A stretch of 21,990 nt of DNA from Muribaculaceae bacterium (GTDB lineage: Bacteria > Bacteroidota > Bacteroidia > Bacteroidales > Muribaculaceae), in NCBI GenBank assembly GCA_016302215.1, contig JAEDNZ010000005.1, positions 1 to 21,990 on the forward strand. Reading direction: 5' to 3'. Position 1 is the stretch's first letter; each line of letters begins with the position of its first letter. A model generated the notes under the pieces. It saw nothing but the letters and a program-made list of their open reading frames with translations, was not told where the DNA came from and ran no database searches. Positions 16,401 to 21,990 of the stretch are shown piece after piece. Position numbers and translations under genes: made by a program.

Positions 16401-17950
16401 CGCCCACACCGGTGAAGACACGCGTTGTTGACCAAAACACCGTGGAGGTGCTCACGCGCGGCTCGCAGAAGCTCAAATTCACCATCGTGGAGGTCCTCAA
16501 AGACGAGAAATCGCTGTGGCGCAACGTGGGCGAGTATGCGCTGCGCCTGGTGATGTCGCCGCGTAACATCTCGGTGCGCTACCGCAACACCAAGTCGCTG
16601 TCGCTGCCGCTGTTCAACCCCGACATCGGCGATGTCTTCGGCCAATCCACTCACTATGGGCCTATGGCTCCCGGCCTGGATTTCGCCTTCGGCTTTGTGG
16701 GCGATGACTATGTGCAGCGTGCCCTGGACCGCGGCTGGCTCATCACTGATGACGGCCAAACCTCGCCGGCGGTGTGGTCGCGCGCCAACGAGCTCAACAT
16801 TGAGGCCAACTTTGAGCTCTTCAAGGGCTTCAAGGTGCAGCTCACCATGAACCGCACCGACAACCGCTCCACGCAGATGCAGTTTATGTATGACGGCATA
16901 CCCACCACTTACACCGGCTCTTACACCAAGACTCACTGCGCCATCGCCACCGCCCTTAAGTCAATGTCGGCCGACAACAACTACGAGTCCGGCACCTTCA
17001 ACAACTTTATCAGCAACATCGAGACCGTCAGAAATCGTGTGGAGGCGCAGTATATAGGCACTCAATATCCCGATGCCGGGTTTATCGCCGGCACCCCCCA
17101 TGCCGGCCACGACTTTGACCCGGCGGTAGGCTCTGTCAGCGCCAGCTCCGGCGATGTGCTCATTCCGGCCTTCGTCGCCGCTTATACCGGCACCAATGCC
17201 GCCAAGGTCACCCTTGACCCATTCCCCTCGTTTGCATCAGTGATGCCTAACTGGCGCATCACATACGACGGCTTCATCAACCTGGGCAATATGCGCAATA
17301 TCTTCAAGACCTTCACCGTGTCGCACGCCTACCAGTGCACCTACTCGGTGGGCTCATACTCCTCTTACCTCAACTGGGTTAGCCTTGATGGTCAGCGCCT
17401 GGGCTTCACCCTCGATGAGATTAGCGGTCAGCCCGTGCCATCATCGCCGTTCAATATATCATCAGTGGCCATCACCGAGAAGTTTGCGCCGCTGATAGGT
17501 GTCAACGTCACCCTCAAAAACGAGATGCGCTTCAACGCCGAGTATCGCGACTCGCGCACCCTCACGCTCAACACGTCGGCCGGACAGATTGTGGAGGCCT
17601 CGCAGCGCGGCCTCACCATCGGCGCCGGATACAAGATTGTGGGCTTCAACACCGTGCTCAAGATGAAAGGCTCGCAGACCGGTGTCAGCAATGACCTGAC
17701 GCTCGATGCCGAATTCTCCATCGCCAACAATACGGCCCTGATACGCCGCATCGAGAATAGCTACACTCAGCCCACCTCGGGCACCAAGACGATGAATATC
17801 AACTTCAGCGCCTCGTATGTGCTCTCCAAGCGCATCACCCTGAAGGCTTACTTTGACCACCAGGTCAACACGCCGGTGGTCACCACATCGTCATATCCCA
17901 CAACAAATACCTCTTACGGCCTGTCGGTCAATATGTCGCTGGCGCGCTGA
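10496..17950 (+). CDS. sprA: T9SS outer-membrane translocon SprA/Sov
   Basis: The 2484-residue protein is within the normal size range for SprA of Flavobacterium and Sov of Porphyromonas, the giant single-chain beta-barrel through which T9SS cargo crosses the outer membrane. A signal peptide covers about residues 1-34 (cleavage after SVAQ). The early part has the conserved FGPGGVQLKTQGSVQVQMGI region, followed by many amphipathic Tyr/Phe strands. The family hallmark YVDDFESS (about 839-846) is followed by YAWFLASTP (about 858-866), as in SprA homologues (YxDDFEGS...WxLASTP). The chain ends in barrel strands (SYGLSVNMSLAR). The frame is intact throughout. Sorting-tailed proteins encoded at 1401-2111 and 18171-18581 are probable clients. 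A terminator follows at 18027-18065. The identification is secure; internal domain borders are approximate. Confidence 0.97.
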   Translation: MNSRPTRHIILTRVLVIALLAAVLTGVPMWSVAQYYKGEAAPPAPAGYPAVRDTAGGVTLTMGAAPTVPDGYEALVDDKRAYDLATPSNIVTQADYDPETGCYIVRTRVGSFDIATPFMLSPAQYNDWQFRRSMQDYYRKRNAEQYEKGDKKPFDIFDMNFALGPLEKIFGPGGVQLKTQGSVQVQMGIKSNSTDNPSLSMQSRRKTYFDFDQKIQATIAASVGDRMKFNMTYNTDATFDFDSKNLKLAYEGGEDDIVKEIEAGNVSMTTGSSLIRGSTALFGFKAKLQFGKLTATALLSQQNSESKTVNTKGGVQATEFTVNADEYDANRHFFLGHFFRDNYDTFASRLPHVSSGVNITRIEVWVTNKSGRYEQARNLVAFMDLGENQRLASNYWSPNPGMANPSNNSNNLISVIKEQYPGARNINTVTQALEPLSAYGIEGGRDYEKVESARLLSSSEYTLNATLGYISIKSAINSDEVLAVAYEYTYGGQVYQVGEFSGDITSTDQSLYVKMLKGTTASPNVPMWDLMMKNVYSLGGYQIQRNNFKLNIKYMSDTTGTQLVYLPAPGLNDKSLLQVMNLDRLDSNQESNPDGFFDFIEGYTVQSATGKVIFPVVEPFGSHLASKFTDPVLAQKYVYQELYDSTLVVARQFADKNKFVLTGEYQASSGSQIRLNAMNVPRGSVVVTAGGVTLTENSDYTVDYAMGIVTITNQSIIDSGQSISVSLENQSMFSTQRKTLLGLDLQYKFNKNLTVGGTLLHFSEKPLVEKVNIGDEVVNNTMFGFNLSYNQEFMWLTNLLNKIPTVTATQPSRLNLTAEYAQLVPHSQKSGSAQGSSYVDDFESSQTGVDLRSPYAWFLASTPYDSSSDALFPEAALSDNIDYGKNRALLNWYYIDRMFTDRNSSLAPSYLKSDLEQLSNPYVREVTSREIFPGRELTYGESSTVQTLNLSFYPTERGPYNLDTDNIDSEGNLLFPEKRWGGIMRKMDNTNFEQSNIEYVQFWLMDPFMDPDNPNQEGGDLYFNFGEMSEDILKDGLKSYENGIPIDGSDQYLTNTVWGRVSTQNSLTYSFDNNTSSRKTQDVGLNGLSTDDEFNFPTYSDYLDRLRAKLSPAAIETMQADPFSPLNDPAGDNYHFYRGYDYDEQRLGVLARYKRYNGTEGNSLAPEDVDDQLYQTSRSTPDVEDINQDNTLNEYERYFQYKVSIRPEDLVVGKNHIADKQTSMVRTRDGKDQQVTWYQFKIPLSDYERVVGSINDFTTIRFARMFMTGFKQVIHLRFATLELVRGEWRGYDFNLNNRGDAPADGTLDISVVNIEENAGREPVNYVLPPGVTRIVDPGQSQITQLNEQSMSLKALNLAAGDARGVYRNTQLDLRNYKRLQMWTHAESLIDDASDLRAGDLSIFIRLGSDVKNNYYEYEIPLTLTPAGHYNNDLPSDRYIVWPESNYLDLSLQSLVDLKKERNRAKRDEQSGVGYAVLYTGRDPDNERNRMAVLGNPSLSDVRVILIGVRNNSATTKSGTIWVNELKVTDFDNDGGWAVKANATLAMSDIATVNVGAHVETAGFGGVDQSLNDRRLDDYQQYNVAVQADLGRFLPAGAKLHAPIYYSISKERTAPKYNPLDKDVLLSDALDDCATKEERDSIEAFAIERTTIQNFSISGLKFDVQSKKPMPWDPANFTINFSFTKQTKMDPTIEYEYTNDYRGSFQYSYSPFIKGLKPFGWLKSKSKNLKFFRDWEIQWLPNTFTFLTNMSRYYYEQQTRSEADVMFQMPVSVSKNFLWDRQLAINWNLTKSLSLTFNSNTSARIEEPTGAVNRKLFPDKYKEWRDTVWQSILSLGTPWSYNQTFTAQYKAPFSKIPVIDFLTGSVSYNATYRWDRGATIDGQRLGNTIANQAVWNADGRINFETFYNKIPILKEVNKRFANKRTTTTQKKPKKFERDFALKPDTTVLIKHNLRTSKVKVSAVTADDAATPTPVKTRVVDQNTVEVLTRGSQKLKFTIVEVLKDEKSLWRNVGEYALRLVMSPRNISVRYRNTKSLSLPLFNPDIGDVFGQSTHYGPMAPGLDFAFGFVGDDYVQRALDRGWLITDDGQTSPAVWSRANELNIEANFELFKGFKVQLTMNRTDNRSTQMQFMYDGIPTTYTGSYTKTHCAIATALKSMSADNNYESGTFNNFISNIETVRNRVEAQYIGTQYPDAGFIAGTPHAGHDFDPAVGSVSASSGDVLIPAFVAAYTGTNAAKVTLDPFPSFASVMPNWRITYDGFINLGNMRNIFKTFTVSHAYQCTYSVGSYSSYLNWVSLDGQRLGFTLDEISGQPVPSSPFNISSVAITEKFAPLIGVNVTLKNEMRFNAEYRDSRTLTLNTSAGQIVEASQRGLTIGAGYKIVGFNTVLKMKGSQTGVSNDLTLDAEFSIANNTALIRRIENSYTQPTSGTKTMNINFSASYVLSKRITLKAYFDHQVNTPVVTTSSYPTTNTSYGLSVNMSLAR

Positions 17951-18026
17951 TGCGCAGTATGATAAATGCCTGATTTAGTGTCGTGCATCGCTGCCTATGA
18001 GGCGGCAGTAGGATTGGCATTTTGTG

Positions 18027-18065
18027 TGATTTTTGTGCCGGTTTTTCGCATAAAAATCATTTTTT
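18027..18065 (+). terminator. Intrinsic terminator of ruvA-sprA
   Basis: TGATTTTTGTGC (18027-18038) pairs with GCATAAAAATCA (18048-18059) over 12 positions, with one G-U, around a 9-nt loop, and six T residues follow (18060-18065). The G-U pair is tolerated only in the plus-strand transcript, which fits termination of sprA. It lies 76 nt after the sprA stop. Confidence 0.75.
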
Positions 18066-18076
18066 AACCTATGTTG

Positions 18077-18107
18077 TTGCATATTATCAAAAATATTTCT
18101 AACTTGC
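18077..18107 (+). promoter_or_regulatory. Probable promoter of the secreted-protein operon
   Basis: TTG (18077-18079) and TAACTTGC (18100-18107) are 20 nt apart, the standard spacing. The -7 box lacks one T of the TAnnTTTG consensus. It lies just past the sprA terminator, with a leader of about 60 nt to the start at 18171, consistent with an independent transcript. Confidence 0.45.
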
Positions 18108-18170
18108 GACCACTTTTTATGAATGTGGAAAGCTGCAGCACAGTGATATTTCACGCAAATCCAATACAAT

Positions 18171-18581
18171 ATGCTTATGAAGAAATTTACATTACCCATG
18201 GCGCTTGCATTGTCTGTGACGATGCCCGTGGTGGCCTATGCCTCATCGGCAGACGACACCATGACGCTGAGCCTCCTGAGCGCGCAAGAGCCGCAAGTCA
18301 TTGCTATTGATGACATCAAAGAGCTGACATTCAGCACCGAAGCGATGACCATCGTCAGCCATGACAACGAGCCGATAGCCACCGTGGAGTGGGCTGACCT
18401 CGGCGAAATCACCTTTCAGTATGACCCGTCGGGCGTTGCTGACATCGCAGCAGCTGATGCAGCTGATGCCGCCGCCGTGTATTATGACCTCACCGGCCGC
18501 CGCGTGCTCTCCGAGAATATGCGCCCCGGCCTGTATATCGTGAAATCAGGCAATCGTGCCTATAAAACCTTAATACGATGA
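18171..18581 (+). CDS. Small secreted repeat protein with T9SS-type sorting tail
   Basis: The protein has 136 residues; a start at 18177 (MKKF) is equally plausible and would shorten it by two. A signal peptide covers about 1-24 (cleavage near AYA-SS). Two copies of a strand-turn-strand module of about 26 residues follow: MTLSLLSAQEP with IAIDDIKELTF (31-54) and MTIVSHDNEP with VEWADLGEITF (59-82). Then comes an Ala/Asp linker (GVADIAAADAADAAA, 88-102) encoded by two identical 9-bp tandem units, GCAGCTGAT, at 18450-18467. The last 33 residues, VYYDLTGRRVL to LYIVKSGNRAYKTLIR, look like a T9SS sorting tail. With so small a mature domain, it may be a surface scaffold or partner rather than an enzyme. 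The stop overlaps the next start (ATGA), implying coupled translation. Confidence 0.82.
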   Translation: MLMKKFTLPMALALSVTMPVVAYASSADDTMTLSLLSAQEPQVIAIDDIKELTFSTEAMTIVSHDNEPIATVEWADLGEITFQYDPSGVADIAAADAADAAAVYYDLTGRRVLSENMRPGLYIVKSGNRAYKTLIR

Positions 18582-19762
18582 AAGCACGCCACACAATAAT
18601 GATCATCGCGGCAGCCGCTCTGTTGGCGACCGCCGCCGTGGCTGAGACCACCACCGTCACCACCAAGCAGCTGATAGTAACCCCTCACGAGGGCGACCCC
18701 GTGGTGTTCAACATCGCTGACCTGGTCAATGCCACCTTTGACTACTCACAGACCACTCCCCCTTACCGCTATATTATGATTAACCCCAAGGAGGGCGCCG
18801 GCGCACGCTTCTATCTCGATGAGGTGCAAAGCATCACCTACAACGAGAAGACCGAGGAGATAGAAGTGCCCGTGGCCGAGCCTAAGGTGGGCGACTACTA
18901 TTATAGCGACGGCACATGGAGCGATGGCGGACTTATCAGCATCAACGATGACGGCACCTCGCCCGTGTGGGCTGAGGAGAAGCCCGCTCCCATCGAGGGC
19001 AAGAAGGTGATAGGCATCGTGGCTATGACCAACCCCGACCGTATGGCGCAAGCCGACAAAGACGCCGGATACACCCACGGATATGTCATCAGCTCAACCT
19101 TTGTCCACGACCCCGGCAATGTGGGCACCAACGGCCAGACTTTCACCACCGTGAAATATACCTGGGACGAGGAGTACACCGCCAACGTAGGCCCTTGTGT
19201 GCTCGCCACCACCTGGTATGCCGATATCGACGGCCGCACCACCTGCGCCAATGCCATTGACATCTACGGCGCCATGCTCAAGAGCAAATGCCCCGCAATA
19301 TACTACACCGACATACGCGAGCACCCCGAGACCTCGAGCCGGTGGTTCATACCCTCCACCGGCCAGCTTTGGGACATCATCGCCAACCTCTGCGGCAGCA
19401 AGACCGCGAGCACTATGCTGGCGTGGCGCACCGTAGAGTCAGATGCCACTTACAACTGCTCTGAAAAGAGCCTCCCCGAGGCACCGATGGATATCTTCAA
19501 CGCTACGCTCGCCAAGGTCGCCGACAGCGACAAGGAGCTGCTCGTGCGTGTTGACTATGACAAATATGTATGGGATCCCTTCAACTATAAGGCCAGCGAC
19601 TACCGCGCATATTGCCCCCTGTGGACATGCTCGCGATACAACGACGAGGCTATGTGCATCTTTGAGGTAGGCTCGCCCAAGACCGATGGCTCTGCCATGA
19701 TTGAGTGCATGGCCGAGTGGTACAATGGCGACTGCTACCTGCGCCCCATACTCGCTTTCTAA
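18578..19762 (+). CDS. Secreted protein of unknown function with shared repeat module
   Basis: The protein has 394 residues with a signal peptide (about 1-22, cleavage near AVA-ET). The first 90 mature residues hold two modules like those in the preceding protein: QLIVTPHEGDP with NIADLVNATFDY (31-56) and YIMINPKEGAGARFYLDEVQSITY (65-88). From about residue 103, KVGDYYYSDGTWSDGG begins a larger domain. It includes TWDEEYTANVGPCVLATTWYADI, then WFIPSTGQLWDII (256-268), and ends CYLRPILAF. This pattern recalls Bacteroidetes surface proteins of the DUF1566/major paralogous domain type, where a GDYYY...G start and a PSxxQ...W segment are common. That match is from memory and not certain. No T9SS tail is seen at the C-terminus, unlike in its upstream partner, and no lipobox. 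Confidence 0.8.
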   Translation: MKARHTIMIIAAAALLATAAVAETTTVTTKQLIVTPHEGDPVVFNIADLVNATFDYSQTTPPYRYIMINPKEGAGARFYLDEVQSITYNEKTEEIEVPVAEPKVGDYYYSDGTWSDGGLISINDDGTSPVWAEEKPAPIEGKKVIGIVAMTNPDRMAQADKDAGYTHGYVISSTFVHDPGNVGTNGQTFTTVKYTWDEEYTANVGPCVLATTWYADIDGRTTCANAIDIYGAMLKSKCPAIYYTDIREHPETSSRWFIPSTGQLWDIIANLCGSKTASTMLAWRTVESDATYNCSEKSLPEAPMDIFNATLAKVADSDKELLVRVDYDKYVWDPFNYKASDYRAYCPLWTCSRYNDEAMCIFEVGSPKTDGSAMIECMAEWYNGDCYLRPILAF

Positions 19763-19840
19763 GGGTTTCAGATACCACAAAAGGTACAAGCAATAAACCA
19801 ATTACAATCAATCAATTATTAACTTAAATCCAAGGTAACA

Positions 19841-21990
19841 ATGAGTATCAAAACGTTATCTACTCGATTATCGGCAGTGTTGTTGGCTACTGCTTTCTGC
19901 GCCACTACGGCTATGGCGCAGATTGAGTCGCCCTTCACCGTCGATTTCGAGACTGCGGTACCGACCAACTCCAGCTCGTATGGATCGTCAAACCGCAACT
20001 TCAAGCTTGGCATAGGTTGGGACCACATAGCCAACTTTGTGAGTGCCGGCTATGCGGGAAATTTCTATGTGGCTTATGAATTCAAATCGACAGGCGGTGT
20101 CGATGGCTCTCAAGCTCTGTATGCCGGCAACAACTACATTAATAGTTATTATGGCTCAGGCACCGCTGAAGACTACCTTATCACGCCGCCTATCACCGGC
20201 GAGATGACTTTAGCCGTGAAGAAGTATGTGTCATCAGGTAGTATTCACTTCTACAAATTCAGCATGGTAGATGGCGCGCTCACCAAAGGCGATGAAATCA
20301 CCTTTACCGGGGAGCTGACCACTGATGGCTTCACCACAGTGTCGCTGGGCGAGCTGCCCGAAAACACGCGCGTGGGTATCCAGATGGCAAATGTGCTCAT
20401 CGACAATCTCAATGCTGCCTCGGCTGACGTCACCCCGCGTGCTATGCTCAAGGTTGAGTCAGTGACACCGTCTTCCGACTCAAAGGTGGCCTGCGATGCT
20501 GACGGCAACTTCACCGTCGAGCTTAACGGTATCGTCACCAACGTAGGTGAGAAAGCTCTCGACTCCACTGTCGAGAACTACAGCGTGAGCATCGTCACCG
20601 ATGACGACGCCGCCACCGTGCTCGCCACACTGCCACTGACTGCTGAGCTCGCCATAGGCAGCAGCCTCGCCGACATCATCATCAGCGCCACGCTCAATAT
20701 TGCCGACTATCCCAATATCGCCACCGACGGTATGAAATTCCGCTTCGTGGAGAATTGCACCGGCTCTTACCTCACCACCGGCACCATCACAGCCGTGCCC
20801 TACGAGATAGTGCCCGTGCTCGTGTATAGCGCTGCCACCAACCGCGACACCACCCTCGCCGACGGCGCCACCTTTGACATGGGCACCTCGCGTGAAGACA
20901 TCGGCATGATGCTCTCACTCAACAACACCGGCGGCAAGGCCATGAGCATCACCGAGGTCGTTGTGCCCGAAGGCTTTACTTGCAGCTTGACCGTAGGCAC
21001 CGCTATCGAGGGCCTGGGCACCACTCGCTTTGCCGTGACACGCGCCGCTGCCGTCACCGGCATCAAGAGCGGCGCTCTCGTCATCAAATATGACGGCGGC
21101 CAGCTCTCGCTCAATCTCGCCGGCCGCATCGCCACTGAGAGCGAGTTCTTCTGCAACTTTGAGGCTAACGATGCCGCTGCATCGATGAAGGTGGATCTCG
21201 AGTATCAAGGCTACTCAAAGTATGGCTGGTATTCGCGCTACACCAATGACATGGGCTATCCCGGCAACGATTACAGCGCACAAACCAATTTCGGATATAG
21301 CGCAACCGGCTTTGGCCCCTATGACATTGTCACTCCCAAGCTCATCATCGCTCAGGGCGATATCATCTCATTTGATGTAGCTAAGGTTGATAACAATGCC
21401 GCTCACATCCAGGTGCTATATTCTACTGACCGTGTCAACTGGACCGAGCTCCACGAATACACCTCTACCTCTGAGGACCCCGCATTCCTGATTACCTCAG
21501 ATGCATCGTACAAATACGGCAAAGCATTCTCTCACTTTGAGATTAGCGATATGCCCGCCGGCGAATATTATGTAGCCTTCCGCGCTCACCACACTGACGA
21601 GTATCAAGGCTCTATCCGCCTCGATAACATCTGTGGCGGCACACCCGTGGCCGTCACGCGCGATGTGTCAATCGTCAAGACTGACTTTGCCCTCCATGGT
21701 GAGGTCAACAGCCCGCTCAAGGCCACGGTGACGCTGCGCAACCTGCTGCCCACACCCGTAGCCGCCGATGACTACACCGTATGTGTATATCTCAAGCACA
21801 CTGATGGCGCTGCCGACGAGCTTTTAGCCTCTAAGCCCGGCGCTGAAATCGCCGGCCCCGCTTTCGGTGGCAATGGCTATGTCCCCGACAACGACCTTGC
21901 GTTTGACCTTACCTTCACTCCTCACAGCACCTTCAGCGGCGAGCTTTATGCAAAGGTAGTCTTTGCCGACGGCTCTGCTATAGAGTCTGC
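19841..21990 (+). CDS. Large multi-domain surface protein, 3' end cut by window
   Basis: The frame opens at the ATG at 19841 (MSIKTLSTR) and stays open for 716 codons to the right edge. A signal peptide covers about 1-26 (cleavage near AMA-QI). Domains in order, boundaries approximate: a jelly-roll like cleaved-adhesin/choice-of-anchor J domain (30-200, with DFE near the start and EDYLITPPI); an Ig-like CARDB-type domain (204-300); an Ig-like choice-of-anchor D-type domain (320-430, LNNTGGKAMSITEV); a second jelly-roll (435-605, FFCNFEAND, then DIVTPKL and RLDNICGG); and the start of another Ig-like domain (607 on). Such proteins are typical T9SS cargo in Bacteroidetes and would end in a sorting tail outside this window. 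It lies 78 nt after the previous gene with no clear promoter between, so probably in the same operon. Confidence 0.85.
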   Translation, partial: MSIKTLSTRLSAVLLATAFCATTAMAQIESPFTVDFETAVPTNSSSYGSSNRNFKLGIGWDHIANFVSAGYAGNFYVAYEFKSTGGVDGSQALYAGNNYINSYYGSGTAEDYLITPPITGEMTLAVKKYVSSGSIHFYKFSMVDGALTKGDEITFTGELTTDGFTTVSLGELPENTRVGIQMANVLIDNLNAASADVTPRAMLKVESVTPSSDSKVACDADGNFTVELNGIVTNVGEKALDSTVENYSVSIVTDDDAATVLATLPLTAELAIGSSLADIIISATLNIADYPNIATDGMKFRFVENCTGSYLTTGTITAVPYEIVPVLVYSAATNRDTTLADGATFDMGTSREDIGMMLSLNNTGGKAMSITEVVVPEGFTCSLTVGTAIEGLGTTRFAVTRAAAVTGIKSGALVIKYDGGQLSLNLAGRIATESEFFCNFEANDAAASMKVDLEYQGYSKYGWYSRYTNDMGYPGNDYSAQTNFGYSATGFGPYDIVTPKLIIAQGDIISFDVAKVDNNAAHIQVLYSTDRVNWTELHEYTSTSEDPAFLITSDASYKYGKAFSHFEISDMPAGEYYVAFRAHHTDEYQGSIRLDNICGGTPVAVTRDVSIVKTDFALHGEVNSPLKATVTLRNLLPTPVAADDYTVCVYLKHTDGAADELLASKPGAEIAGPAFGGNGYVPDNDLAFDLTFTPHSTFSGELYAKVVFADGSAIES

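Noticed and set aside
15938..16936. 332-codon open frame antisense to sprA
   Set aside because: GC-rich codon usage in the sense gene keeps the antisense frame free of stops. The translation is low-complexity and Val/Gly/His-rich, with no motif, no promoter and no leader, and the sense frame is an intact conserved gene.
17991..18008. CTGCC/GGCAG inverted repeat after sprA
   Set aside because: The stem is only 5 bp and has no T tract. The 12-bp hairpin with T6 at 18027-18065 is a much better terminator.
18071..18310. 79-codon open frame overlapping the start of the small sorting-tail protein
   Set aside because: It is out of frame with the signal-peptide protein starting at 18171, lacks any feature of its own and would begin inside the promoter region.
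19763..19840. Terminator or promoter before the large surface protein
   Set aside because: Only a 4-bp TACC/GGTA stem without a T tract and no -7 box were found. The stretch is A-rich, as expected of a leader or intercistronic region.

Overview
The window reads as chromosome of a Bacteroidales bacterium, most likely Muribaculaceae or a close relative. This is inferred from a type IX secretion (T9SS) SprA/Sov translocon next to ruvA, T9SS-type C-terminal sorting tails, Omp28 and DUF6029 family proteins, TAnnTTTG promoter elements (the Bacteroidetes -7 box), and weak or absent Shine-Dalgarno sequences. The coding DNA is GC-rich. I see no tRNA, rRNA, CRISPR array, insertion sequence or phage gene.

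Layout. (1) 1-1293, plus strand: a two-gene unit, made of a helical repeat protein cut by the window edge and a translationally coupled protein with a Bacteroidetes-specific N-terminal motif. A strong hairpin at 1341-1388 closes it. (2) 5256-1401, minus strand: an envelope operon transcribed as TlpA-like thioredoxin, DUF6029 outer-membrane protein, Omp28-like lipoprotein, then a small secreted protein with a T9SS tail. A promoter lies upstream at 5315-5345. All four members carry paired cysteines, and two share a C-x-G-G-x-C motif. (3) 5428-6387 minus and 6486-9437 plus: a FemAB/GNAT-like acyltransferase divergent from a three-gene nonulosonic (legionaminic/sialic) acid cassette. The cassette holds a hydrolysing 2-epimerase, a CMP-sugar synthetase and a CBS-nucleotidyltransferase of the PtmE type. 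Both divergent promoters sit so close to their start codons that the mRNAs should be nearly leaderless. (4) 9438-9845: a 408-bp gap with a promoter-to-terminator arrangement on the minus strand, predicting a small RNA of about 120 nt, and the ruvA promoter. (5) 9846-17950, plus: ruvA and the 2484-residue sprA, closed by an intrinsic terminator at 18027-18065. (6) 18171 to the right edge, plus: secreted proteins. These are a small T9SS-tailed protein, an overlapping 394-residue secreted protein that shares a 25-residue repeat with it, and a large multi-domain surface protein that runs off the window.

How they fit together. Most of the window concerns the cell envelope: the T9SS translocon, probable T9SS cargo on both sides of it, a periplasmic/outer-membrane thiol-redox set, and synthesis of an activated nine-carbon sugar of the kind used to decorate surface glycans. 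The links between these blocks are inferences from proximity.
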